Source: Zygnema cylindricum
Taxonomy: Eukaryota > Streptophyta > Zygnematophyceae > Zygnematales > Zygnemataceae
Reading direction: 5' to 3'
NCBI GenBank assembly: GCA_037447655.1
Contig: JBBHKE010000556.1
Location: 29,492 to 93,491 of the forward strand
Length of the DNA stretch: 64,000 nucleotides
Positions 49,651-60,190 of this stretch are shown here, in pieces. Position numbers and translations under genes: made by a program. Below the pieces are notes generated by a model that searched no databases, was not told the DNA's origin, and saw only the letters and a list, made by a program, of their open reading frames with translations. Position 1 is the first letter of the stretch. Every line of letters begins with the position of its first letter.

Positions 49651-49954
49651 TTCAGCCCGCCGACCTTTGCCCACTATGGCCCACTCGGCTACGGCTCTTC
49701 CTGCATTTTTGGGGAACTCCGTTGGAGAGGAAATTTTCCACTCTCTTTCAACCGAAGAAATTATATCGGATAGTTCTCCCTTACCCGAGCTCTTTGCGGA
49801 ACTAGGTTTTTTAATTAATTCTCACACCTTTGACAATATTTATAAGTCTGCATTATCTATTCAATTAACGACCATCCCTCCTATACCGACGTTTGCAACC
49901 GATCCTTCGGGTTTCGATCCAATCAGTTGGAAGCCGGTACAGCTGAGTCCTCAT

Positions 49955-50925
49955 ACGGACGGAGTCGTTATTCTAGACCTATTTGCTGGGATCGGAACTT
50001 CACTATTGTCATGTTTGCGGAATGGTCTCCTCATCCGTCACTACTACGCGGTAGAAATTGATGCATTAGCTAGAAAAGCACAACTGCATCACTGTAATCT
50101 CCTGCATACACAGTATCCACACTTGTTTCCAAAGTCAGCCTTTCTACACATGCACACTGCTCTGCCACAAGACATCCGCATCCTTAGTAATCATCATCTT
50201 CGGGATGTCGAACCGATAGACCTTGTTTTTGGAGGGTGGGAGTGTCAAGGCATGTCTCGGGCCGGCAAAGGTCTTGGTTTAGTGGATCCCCGTACCAAAT
50301 TGTTTTTTGAGCTTTTGAGGGTCCTTCATTTTCTTCAAACCATGGCGAAGCTTGTCGGATACATTTTAGAGAACGTCGCCGCTTATAATGATCCTTGACC
50401 AACAGTTTTGGCCGACTATAAGCGCATAGAACACCTTATCGGACCCTGCTAATTATTGATGCCGCTCGGCATGGGTCCTTAGCACATCGCGTTCGCTCCA
50501 AATGGACGAACCTAATCGATGTTGGTCCTCTTCGTGAGGCTAATTTGTTGGTACGACCTTCCACTATAGACATTACGACCGCTTTGCTTCCTTTCCACCT
50601 AGTCCAATCATGTGTCCAATCTGACTACCCTCCGAATTACAACATTAATGTAACGGGCCAGCCCCTCAAGGTCCTTCCTACTTTAGTGTCTTACCCTAAT
50701 TCCCATGCATACTCCCATAACGGTCTAGGCATGCTCTGGAATAATGTCAGTGGAGAGTTAGAGGAGCCTACGGCCACAGAACAAGAGCATCTCATGCATT
50801 TTATTCCAGGCACTACTGCGGCCGCCGACCTTACACATACACAGCGTTGCACTTTGTTGGGTAGGGTCATGGATCCTCAATCTTTATCATTTGTCTTAGG
50901 TCTCTGCCTTGCAGCTGGTCGCTAC
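49955..50925 (+). pseudogene. Cytosine-5 DNA methyltransferase domain inside the gypsy polyprotein
   Basis: The domain has C5-methyltransferase motifs in standard order. Motif I is 'LDLFAGIGTSLLSCLRNG' (49976 on), followed by an acidic cofactor motif 'YYAVEIDALA'. Motif IV is 'DLVFGGWECQGMSRAGKG', with the catalytic Cys at 50243-50245, then 'LVDPRTKLFFELLRVL'. Motif VI is 'YILENVAAYN' (ENV at 50369-50377). Motif VIII is 'LAHRVRSKWTNL' (about 50480-50520). The last motifs are 'NSHAYS', 'ELEEPTATEQEHLMHF' and 'RCTLLGRVMDPQSL'. The small recognition region and the AHR-R-W-NL pattern recall DNMT3-type enzymes. Two breaks kill this copy: TGA at 50396-50398 and a 1-base frame change at about 50450. 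The domain lies between protease and reverse transcriptase, in the protease frame. The usual Pro of the PCQ motif is Glu. The methyl donor would be S-adenosylmethionine; the target is unknown. Confidence 0.93.
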
Positions 50926-52794
50926 GCACAGAATCACCCCGTGCAACCAGCTGGGGGGGGGAATACAGCGGCTCCTTCACGGCTTGTTTCCTCTCGCACC
51001 TCTCCTAGTCTAAAGGGAAATCCATTTCAGTTTTTTCTCTTCCCTTCTCTCACACCGGCGGTTAAGGACATCTATGATTTCCTCAACCCCAGTCATATGT
51101 CTTGGGAAATCCCGGCCTATATAGCCGTTCAATCCACAATTTCATCGTTTCTTGGCCCTCCACCGCACTGGACAGCTGCATTTCCGACGCGTAGCTGGCA
51201 CCATTGGGTGAACTGCTTGCAGCAAACTCCGGTAAAATACGAGTTAGGCCACTCACTCATCGCCGATGAGCAAATTGCATTTGCTCAGGCCATGGAAGCT
51301 TTCACTATTAAGAGTCCCGAGACGCCCAAGTGGAAGTTCGGTTCCAGTCTCACAAAGGCGGAACAGGCACTATTAAGTGACACAGTCACCCGTCATATAG
51401 ATGCGTTTGCTTTCTCCATGAATGACCTTGGACGTCATTCTACTTACAAAATGTCAATCGACCTTGAGGACGATCGACCTATCTTTAAGCCGAAACACCG
51501 TCTCTCTGAAATGGAATGGGAGATGGTGGACAAAAGATGTGCAGAATTGGAAGAAGCCGTTCTAATCTATTGGTCGGATTCCACCTTTGCCGCCCCCACA
51601 GTCATGCCGAGGAAGAAAGATTCCGACGGAAATTTTATTGAGCGAAGAATGTGTGGGGACTATCGAGAGCTCAATGCTCGGACCGTTCAAGATCGCCACC
51701 CTATGCTTGTAGCGGAGGAAATATTTGACCATGTAGGTGGTGCAAAGTTCTTTAGCATTCTTGACTTACGTCAAGGGTTTAACCAAATTGAAATCGAGGA
51801 AAAAGATCGGCATAAAACTGCATTCTGGGGCAGTGATGGTCGGTGGGAATGGGCAGTCATGCCTTTCGGTCTTAAAAATGCACCCGCCGTGTTTCAAAAA
51901 TTCATGGATTGCGTGCTGGGTGGATGTAAATTTGCCCGGTGCTACATCGATGACTTGATAATCGCTTCCGCCACGGTTGAGGAGCACGCCCGACATATTG
52001 AGTGGGTTCTCACCGAGTTAAAGAAAGTCGGGCTGAAGTGTCACCCAGCCAAGTGTAATTTCGGTGCGGAGGGAGTGCCCTATCTCGGCCATTTTATTTC
52101 GGTTGAGGGCATCACTCCCTTGGAAGCTAAGGTAGAGGCGATCACCAAACTGCTGCCCCCCACGGATCTGACCAGTCTGAGGGCTTTTCTCGGACTAGCC
52201 AATTATTACCGTCGGTTTGTATTGAATTTTAGTACGATTGCTTCTCCCCTCAATGACCTTCTCAAAAAAGAAGTGCCTTTTGTTTGGGGATCCACACAGG
52301 TAGAAGCGTTTCAAAAACTAAAAACCGCCCTCTCCAGTGCTCCCATTCTTCGACCTCCTAACCACAAGCTTCCCTTTTGCCTACAAACTGATTTCGAGAA
52401 GCCAGACATTGTTGTTATTTTAACGCAAAGAGAGTTGAATGGAGAGGAATACGTAGTGGCATACACTACCCGGAGCAATAACCGATCTGAATCTAATTAC
52501 TGTAGTTACGAGGGTGAATGTCTTGCCGCGGTATGGGGTATTGTTCATTTTCGACATTATCTTTATGGCAAGCCATTCACGCTCCTAATTGACCATCAAC
52601 CCCTTCATTGGTTGATGACCAACGATAAGCTTTCAGGGAAGCTTACCCGATGGGCTTTAATTTTACAAAAGTATGCCGTTGAGATCATCCATCGGCCCGG
52701 TTTGTTAAGCTTGAACGCCGACGGGATTTCTCGGAATCCACTACCCCGGACCACCGATACGATGTCCGGCAAGATTTTGAAAAGACGAGGGTAG
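50926..52794 (+). pseudogene. pol: Gypsy reverse transcriptase and RNase H
   Basis: A linker of about 170 residues follows the methyltransferase. Reverse transcriptase then runs from about 51440: 'PRKKDSDGNFIERRMCGDYR', 'FSILDLRQGFNQIEIEEKD', 'VMPFGLKNAPAVFQKFMD', the catalytic 'YIDD' at 51943-51954, and 'GVPYLGHFISVEGI'. RNase H follows: 'LQTDFEKPDIVVILTQ' (TDAS usual), 'YEGECLAAVWGIVHFRHYL' and 'DHQPLHWLM'. The frame is open throughout 50545-52794, which makes this the best-preserved part of the element. It ends at TAG 52792-52794; the integrase is in another frame. Confidence 0.95.
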
Positions 52795-52799
52795 CGGCC

Positions 52800-53340
52800 A
52801 TGTCCGCTGTTTCCTATATCACTTACTATCTTTCTTCTATCCCTCACCCTTGGCTGGCCACAGATCCGTGGCGCGACGGCCCGTTAATCCTCTTCCTCTC
52901 CTCTCAAACCTTTCGGCCCGATACTACCGCCGAGGAGGAAGACCGAGTAAAGAAACGAGCCAAAAACTATCTGTGGCTCGACGGATCTTTAGTTCGATTG
53001 CTGGCGGACAGCAGTCATCGGCATGTCCCCCGGCCAACCGAGCGCTTGTCCTTGATTGAGCAGATACATGTCGAGCTTGGCCATTACGGAACCAAGCGTA
53101 CTTTGAGCCTTGTACAGGCACGCTATTGGTGGTCCGGAATGCAAGCGGATGTGGCGGCCATTCTCCACAAATGCCCCACATGCGACCGGTTACGCACCTC
53201 TTTCTCTAATCGGCAGGTGTCTCTACAGCCATTGCCCATGAGAGGATTCTTTTATTGCTAGTCCGTGGATCTCGCCGGACCGTTTCCCTTATCTCGGAAG
53301 GGGAAACAATAAATCATGATAATGATTGAAAATTTTAGCA
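52800..53340 (+). pseudogene. pol: Gypsy integrase, cut by copia D
   Basis: The zinc-binding domain is clear: 'HVELGHYGTKRTLSLVQARY' followed by 'CPTCDRL'. A TAG at about 53259-53261 interrupts it. The core begins with 'SVDLAGPFPLSRKGKQ' (first catalytic Asp) and ends at 'IENFSK', where the copia D LTR starts. The second Asp and the Glu are missing from the window. No gypsy sequence resumes after copia D. Confidence 0.88.
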
Positions 53341-53345
53341 AGTGT

Positions 53346-54370
53346 TGAAACTCTGTGACCTCCATAAGTCCTCAGAGTGGACAGCTTCCAAGAAGCCTCT
53401 AGGATAATGCTGACCCCTTTGTGTTTCAGCAAGAATAACTGCCACCCTAGCAGAAAAACACTCTGATCACCTACAGCTCTGTGAAGGCAAGACTCCCTCG
53501 AGTCGATAGCAAAAAGAAGCTCTGAATTTGCTTCCCTGAGCAGTAAGTTATGGAGGGTCAAAGTTGACCTTTTGTACAGAAGCTCTCTGGGAGAGAGGGT
53601 CCTATCTCCTAATTTTTCTAAGTCCTATCTCTCTCACAGACTCTATCTACTGATGTACGGAACCAATCAGAATACAGTTCCGTACGCAAAAGTACAGCTG
53701 CCGGTGTATTTTATGTACAGACATTGTACGACATGCCCTAAATGTTAACACATGTCATATCCGGATTTGGAGCCATAATCTCCAGAGATTCCACGATCTA
53801 ATGTAATTACGCCACGCGTCATCCGATGTGGCGATGGCCACAAACCGCCGAAATCTTCTTCCGCGATCTCGGCGCTAATTTCGGCCGTCCGATTAGAATC
53901 GAATTTAATCGTAGCCGTAAGAAATAAATGCACGGTATTGATTTCTTGCTCGTACCGTATTCCGTACTTATATATTACCAGATCTATGTATACCGTAAAA
54001 AATTACAGATAAATGATTTATCCTAGGTTTATATGTTTAATTAATTATCAAACTACATACTACGTAATGTTACTCCTAAAGTTAACGGCTAAGGCTACCG
54101 ACTACTTCCTGTCTGCCGGTCGGTAGGTACAACGATCAATTCCTGTCGCCGGCACATTCCTTTTAAATAAATAACCCCTAACTAATATAAATTTCCCGTA
54201 AACCTTTGGATAGCCTAGGTAGCCATGGCTCTAGCTCCCTCTTCAATTTCTCAGTGACTGCGACAAGTTTGAGAGTTTGGAGAGAGAAGTTAGAGGTAGA
54301 CTGCCTCGGCTTCTTTCTATATTTCTATTTAGACCTAGAAAATTCTAAAAATGGACCATTAATTTCTACA
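53346..54370 (-). mobile_element. Copia D 3' LTR (1,025 bp)
   Basis: On the minus strand it runs from TGTAGAAATT (54370) to GTTTCA (53346). It starts directly after the polypurine tract and matches the solo LTR at 31700-32745. The 5' partner LTR is absent because the element is truncated at about 56826, so no target duplication can be checked. It is rich in GTAC motifs. Confidence 0.9.
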
Positions 54371-54382
54371 CTCCCCTTATTT
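54371..54382 (-). other. Copia D polypurine tract
   Basis: On the minus strand AAATAAGGGGAG lies between the pol stop codon and the LTR start TGTAGAAATT. It resembles the AAGGGGAG tract of copia A. Confidence 0.85.
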
Positions 54383-54383
54383 T

Positions 54384-56826
54384 CTAGTCAATCTTTAATT
54401 TCAGACTGCACTTCTCCCTGCAAAAAATTAGCTTAGGGGAAGGAACAGGTTTGGTCATCATATCTGCTACCATCTCACTATCTGGTCTGTACTCTAAACT
54501 AGTTATTTTGTTTTCTACTTTCTCTCTAACAAAGCTGAGTCTGATGTCCATGTGTTTGGCTTTAAAATGATGTTTAGGATTGGCTGAAATAGCGATTGCT
54601 GCCTGATTATCACAAAAAAAAAATTGCACATCACATTAAGGTGACCAAGCTCACCAAGCAAAGACTTGACCCACATCTATTTTTTTACAGCAGAGCAAGA
54701 TGCCATATACTCAGCCTCCATGGTGGACTGAGCAATAACTTTTTGCTGTTTGCTACTTGAACAGCAAGCCCCATCATCCACATATAATACATATCTAGAA
54801 GTGCATCTCCTCATCGGAGCATCACCATAACTAGCATCACTCCAAGTAGTGATGTCAGTATTTTTCCCCACCCAAATGCAACCATAGTTCCCTAGTTCCT
54901 ATCAAATATCTAAGGACTCTTTAGCTGCCTCGCAATCTTTCTTAGTGGGAGCATTTAGACTTCTACTCAGCACTCCAACAGCTGCAGCTAAATCCGGCCG
55001 GGTACAATTGATAAAATAGATTAGACTTCCCACTACTTGTCTGTAAAGAATAGTCTGCATAAACTTCTGTTCTTCAGGAGATAATTCCTCGTCTAAGACT
55101 ATGACTCCTTCTTCCTCACTCCCCTCACTTCCCTTCTTCAACTCCATTGGAGTTGTACAACTATTAGCTTTATCCATTTGAAATTTTTCAAGCATGTTTC
55201 CTATTGCTTCCTTTTGAGGCAGTCTTATAATTTTCCTTTTTCAGTCTCTCCCTACTTCAATTCCCAAAATATATTTTGCTTCTCCCATATCGTTCATTTC
55301 AAATCTCCCCTTAAGATCAGTTTTCAGTTTATTAATTTTTTCCATTGATTTACTTAAAACAAGCAAATCATCAACATAAATTGCAATAAATATAAAACCT
55401 TCCACATCTTCGAAAAACATAGATTGAGTGATCTGAGCTGATCCGAATATATCCCAGACCGATAAGAAACTCATCAAGCTTCTTATTCCACTATCGAGGC
55501 ACCTGTTTCAAACCATAAAGAGATTTAATCAGCCGGCATACCTTACTCTCCTCTCCTTCCTCCACAAAACCTTCGGGTTGTCGCATGAAGATCTCCTCTT
55601 CCAATTCTCCATGCAAAAAGGCTGTCCTGATGTCCATCTGGTGCACTTCCATGTCTTCCACTGCTGCTAAACTGGAAAGTATGCGGAAGGAGGGTAATCT
55701 GACCACCGGGGCAAAGGTTTCCTCGTAGTCAATTCCCTCCTTTTGTGTAAATCCCTTTGCCACTAATCTGGCCTTGTAGCGCTCGATTGTATTATCTGGG
55801 TTTTAGTTTTAATTTGAAAACCCAATTACAACCGATTGGTTTTTGGTTAGGTGGACAATCCACCAGCTTCCAAGTATCGGCTGCGATAATTAAGACCATC
55901 TCCTCATTGATGGTTGTCTTCCACCGGTTTCTTTTTGGACAAGTCATCGCCTCTCCATAAGTTTGAGGTTCATCTTGATGAGATAGTTTAGTTACCTTGT
56001 TATTAACTTGTTTTTCTTGCAATCTTTTGCTACTTCTCCTCCCCCCTTCAAAATCTGAGGTCAGAATAGATGGTTCTCGTGGATTCTTTCGAACAAACTC
56101 GGCTTCTCCCCTATCCCTTGATTCTGAATCAATTTCCACCACGTCTTCTGCTTCGGGTAGAGTTGTCACTGGAGTTTCCACAGCCGAGTCCTTTTCGGTC
56201 TGATTTGTACCTGCAAGAATGTCATCTTCTCTAAAACGTGGATAGTTAGGAAGCTCAAAGTCATCGGAATTTTTTGACTCAAATCTGATTTTTACTGACT
56301 TCGTATATTTGAAGGGATACACACACGTTCCTTCATCCATAACTACTAGATGCTTTACTAAGATTATATCTTCCCTTTTTTGATCATAAATTCTATACCC
56401 TTTAACATCCTCATCATATCCTAATAAGTATCCTGGTTTTCCTTTAGGATCTAGCTTCCAATTGGACCGATCAGTATCTAAAATAAATACTTGACTGCTG
56501 AAAACCTTTAAGTGAGATATGTCCGGTTTTCGGCTTGTCTATCTCTCATAAGGTGTTTGATCTTTTACACCTGAAGTAAGAACTCGATTCTTGAGGTAAT
56601 TAGCACAGTTCATTCTTTCTGCCCAAAACCTTTTTCCTATCTTTTATCTGACAATATACTTTTAGCACTATCACTTAGTGTTCTATTTAACCTTTCAGCT
56701 ACCCCATTCTGTTCCGGATTTTTTGGAACTGTCTTTTGGTGTTAGACCCCATCTTCCCTCAAAAAATCCTCAAACTGGTTAGAATTATACTCTCCACCAT
56801 TGTCACTCCTTAAATTAGTTTTAGTA
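54384..56826 (-). pseudogene. pol: Copia D pol, 5' truncated and broken
   Basis: Read from 56826 down: integrase from its second Asp ('SDNGGEYNSNQF', 'QNGVAERLNRTLSDSAKS', Glu intact), then the linker with 'VVMDEGTCVYPFKYTKSVKI'. Reverse transcriptase has 'AKGFTQKEGIDYEETFAPVV', 'QMDIRTAFLHGELEEEIFM', 'YGLKQVPR' and 'FIAIYVDDLLVLSKSME'. RNase H has 'WSDASYGDAPMRRC', 'STMEAEYMASC' and 'KHMDIRLSFVREKVENK'. Gag, protease, the integrase N terminus and the 5' LTR are gone. Stops or frame changes occur at about 56740, 56640, 56540, 55791, 55485, 55240, 55200, 54900 and 54640. It is closer to copia B in wording than to A, but its LTR belongs to another subfamily. Confidence 0.92.
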
Positions 56827-58160
56827 ACCGCGGACGCATGAGAATGTGCGTTATAAAAAGGAAAAAAAACCAGGCCGTAAAAAATCCCGCTCGCACATAT
56901 TCGTCCGACAGCCGCGTTTCGACCGTGTGAATGTACGATTTGTGTACGATTTGTCAGATTTTGTACGGAAACCTATATTAGTGTAAGCATGTTTGCGACC
57001 GACATTTTTTTTTTCAAAGATCCAAATTACCATAATCAAACAATTAGAATGTATGATTTTTTCCAAAATTTTCAAATTCTTAAATAGCGTACACCACGGT
57101 AATTATTTGTATACGCTAATGAAACCTACACGCTAATAGCGATTGGCGGTGTACCGTGTCAGATTTGCGACGCTAATCATGATGCCACGTACTTTCACGA
57201 TACCAAAAGTGCAAAGAACAATAATGTTGGAAAAAAAAAGTACAAAATTTTCATTTTTTTTGGTTTTTTGTTTGACCGACCGTAACTGGCCGTTTTTTTT
57301 TTTCCTGGTGAGTCAACCGACCGTAACCGCCCGACCCCCAAAATTTGGCAGCCGAATCCGTTCCGGATCCGGCGCGGGCGGTCGGTTAACGGTCGGTCAC
57401 GGTTTCGGTTGACCGTTTGCGACCTCTGCAGTACAGTACAGTCCAGCATAGTACAATACAGTACAGTCACGTAAATTTCAAAATAAACTGAACTGTTTTT
57501 GAAATTTCGTAATTTCTTTGTTTTTGACTTTTTGCTCCTCTGAACTTTTTGCCTCCCCGCAAATGCACGGTTTTCTCAACGGCTTCTCACCGTGAATCGC
57601 TAATAGTGTTAATGTCTTTTTTCTCTTAAAACATTTTTTCTCCGTACACACTTCTCGGAATGTGGATCTGACGGTTGCGATTGAAAGGTAAAATTCTGAG
57701 CTTCCGATTGGCGGTCTCAAATTAAAAATGTTACAAGTGTGTATGGATAAAAGATGTTCTTAGAGGCGAAAAAGTTATTAACACTAATAGCGATACACGC
57801 TGTACAGTATGCGTGTGTGTATGGCATGCGCCGTTTACTCGGAGACGTCATGTCATCTCCCTCTTTCTCCCTCTTTCTCTCTCTTTCTCTCCCTGTCCCT
57901 CAGTTTGCCTAGTGTGCCATAGGCGTCCGTCCATAGGCGTGGATGACGACTGCTGCTGTCATACGATGCACCTCCGTCTTACGTAAAGAAAAGAAACCCT
58001 GACCTGCTCCATTTTCTTACACCATGACCTAGATGTGCATCCGACACGGCCATGGCTTGCAGCAAGGGATGGAGGAGGCCGTGATGTTGCTGGGTGGTCC
58101 GACATCGATGGCCAACAGCCGCCCCATCCTTTGCTTGAATCAGCAGCAGCGTTTATGGCG
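56827..58160. other. Non-coding region with MITE-like fragments
   Basis: No gene is supported. At about 57128-57149 the plus strand ends a block with TTGGCGGTG followed by TA, which is the inverted end of the 28973-29588 MITE type. Two further CTAATAGCGAT motifs lie at about 57131 and 57785. A short array of CAGTACAGT-like units lies at 57428-57470, and a CT-rich run at 57860-57900. Confidence 0.45.
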
Positions 58161-58194
58161 GCAGAGGAAAAATGAAAGGTGATTTGTGCTCTGC

Positions 58195-58262
58195 CAATCA
58201 TTGGCCGGCTTGTCTGCTGGTTAGGAAGTCATGTTATGGTCGGTTCGAACCCCTGGTGTCAC
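58195..58262 (+). other. tRNA-like / SINE-like fragment
   Basis: It has a B-box match GGTTCGAACCC (about 58242-58252) and, about 30 bases before, a weak A-box-like TTGTCTGCTGG. The whole is too short and too poorly paired for a tRNA. It may be the head of a SINE or a decayed tRNA gene. Confidence 0.3.
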
Positions 58263-58569
58263 GTCACGTCACTAGGACTAGAAGTGATCCGAGAAACATG
58301 CATGTGGTGGTACTGTTCGACGTTCTTCTGTGCATTCATAGTGTGGTTGTATTCTGTTGCGTTCTTCTGTTTATTAATGTTTATCGATGTTAATTTGTTT
58401 GGCAGAGAAGAAAAAACCGGGATCCAGCTGGCAGAAAAGACAAAAATGGGATCCAGCTGGCAGAAAAGAAAAAACCGGGATCCCGGCAGAAAAGCCAGAA
58501 TTAGGATCCTAGAAAAGAAAAATTCCGATCCAACCGGCAGTTGAGACAAAACCGGGAAACAAAAAATAT

Positions 58570-58880
58570 GAAAAAACAAAACTGGAAAAGACAAGGCCGG
58601 AAAAGACAAGGCCGGAAAAGACAAGGCCGGAAAAGACAAGGCCGGAAAAAACAAGGCCGGAAAAAACAAGGCCGGAAAAGACAAGGCCGAAAAAGACTTG
58701 GCCGGATAAGACAAAGTCTGAATGGGCAAGGCCAAAAAAGACATGACCCAAAAAAACAAGGCCAGAAAAGACAAAATTGAAAAAGACAGCCGGAAAAGTC
58801 AAAACCGGAAAAGACAAAACCGAAAATGACAAAACTAGAAAAGACAAAACAAGAAAAGTCAATCCTCTAAAAAACCTCAA
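58570..58880. repeat. 15-bp minisatellite
   Basis: The unit AAAAGACAAGGCCGG is repeated about 10-12 times, with drift to AAAAGACAAAACCGG at the right end. Milder forms continue to about 59060. Because 15 is a multiple of three, long open frames arise on both strands. They are repeats of one pentapeptide and not genes. Confidence 0.9.
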
Positions 58881-59109
58881 AAACCGGAAAAAACCAAACC
58901 GAAAAGGGACAAAACCCTAAAAAGACAAAACCCGAAAAGACAAAAACGAAAAAGAAAAAACCGAAAAAACTAAACCGAAAAAAAAACTAAAATCGGAAAA
59001 AAATCTGGAAAAGACAAAACCCTTAAAACAAAACTGGAAAAGACAAAATCGGGATCCAGCTGGCAGAAAAAGAAAACCGGGATCCAGCTGGCAAAAGTCG
59101 GTCCCGACA

Positions 59110-59470
59110 TACGAGGCGGTGAGTGGGGGAATAGGGAAGGGGAGAGGGAGAGGGAGGGGGAGCGGGACATGGGGAGAGAGCGGGAGGGAGTGAGCGAGAG
59201 GGAGGGGAGGGGCAGATGGAGAGGGAGGGGGAGAGGGAGGGGAGGGGCAGATATAGAGGGAGGAGGAGAGGGAGAGGGAGGTGGAGAGGGAGAGGGAGAT
59301 GGAGGGGGAGAGGGAGAGGGAGAGGGAGAGGGAGAGGGAGGGGAAGAGGGAGGGGGGTGGGAAAGGGAGGGATGGGGAGGGAGGGGGAGAGGGAGAGGGA
59401 GGGGGAGGGGGGGAGGGAGAGGGAGGGGGAGAGGACAAGGAGAGGGAGGATTAAAGGGAGCGAGAGGGGG
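59110..59470. repeat. Purine-rich (GGGAGA)n-type tract
   Basis: About 360 bases are almost wholly G and A on the plus strand, built from GGGAGAGGGAGG-like units. There are many G-runs of three to six. The long Pro/Ser/Leu-rich open frames on the minus strand are artefacts of this tract. Confidence 0.92.
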
Positions 59471-59714
59471 AGAGGGAGCGGGAGCACACTGCCTTAGGAT
59501 TAGGGAGAAATGATTGAAATGGTACAACTGGGTTTTTTGTGCTGCAGGTTCTCTCTCCCCTCCCTTCGGGCAAATAAAACTTTAAGGTGAAAAATCCTCC
59601 CTGGCCGAAGCAAGGCTGGCAAGAGCCAGAAAACCAGTACTGAAAAAGGAAAGGTGAGAGATAATAAAAAGGAACTGTATAGTTTTTGAGATGAAAAGGA
59701 ACGAAAGGGAATGA

Positions 59715-60190
59715 TATTCTCCTCGCTCTCCACCTCTCCCTCCCCACACCTCCCTCCATATCTCTACCACTCCGTCTATCCCTCTCCAGCTCTCTCCCTC
59801 CTCACTCTTTCCCTCTACGGCTCTCCAGTTCCATCTCTCCCATCCACTCTCTCCCTTTCCTCGTCTTCCTCTCCGTATTTTGCTCTTCTACTCATGCAAT
59901 CCAGCCCTTCCTCTTAGGCTCTCTTCTAATCCCACTTTATTCCCTTCCCTCTTCCTCTCCCTCTTAACCCTATTTCTCTTACTCTTCTGCCCACATTGCT
60001 ATCTCTTTTTCTTCTCTCCACCTTTCGTTCTCTCTAACTTTGCCTTCTCCCCCGCTCTCCCTCTCCCTCTCCTCTCCCTCCAAATCAACCTCTCCTCCCC
60101 CCTCTCTCTCTCCTCTCCCTCCGCCCCTAGACCGTCTACGTCCCAAAACCAACCCTTACCCCCCCCCTCTCCCTCCCCCTCACAGACTGG
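59715..60190. repeat. Pyrimidine-rich (CTCCCT)n-type tract
   Basis: It is mostly C and T on the plus strand (CTCTCCCTC units). It is therefore of opposite strand polarity to the tract at 59110-59470, about 250 bases away. Open frames in it reflect composition only. Confidence 0.88.

Noticed and set aside
58259-59527. Long open frames rich in Phe/Leu/Ser, Pro/Ser or Gly/Arg
   Set aside because: They mirror the minisatellite and purine tract; composition alone explains them.
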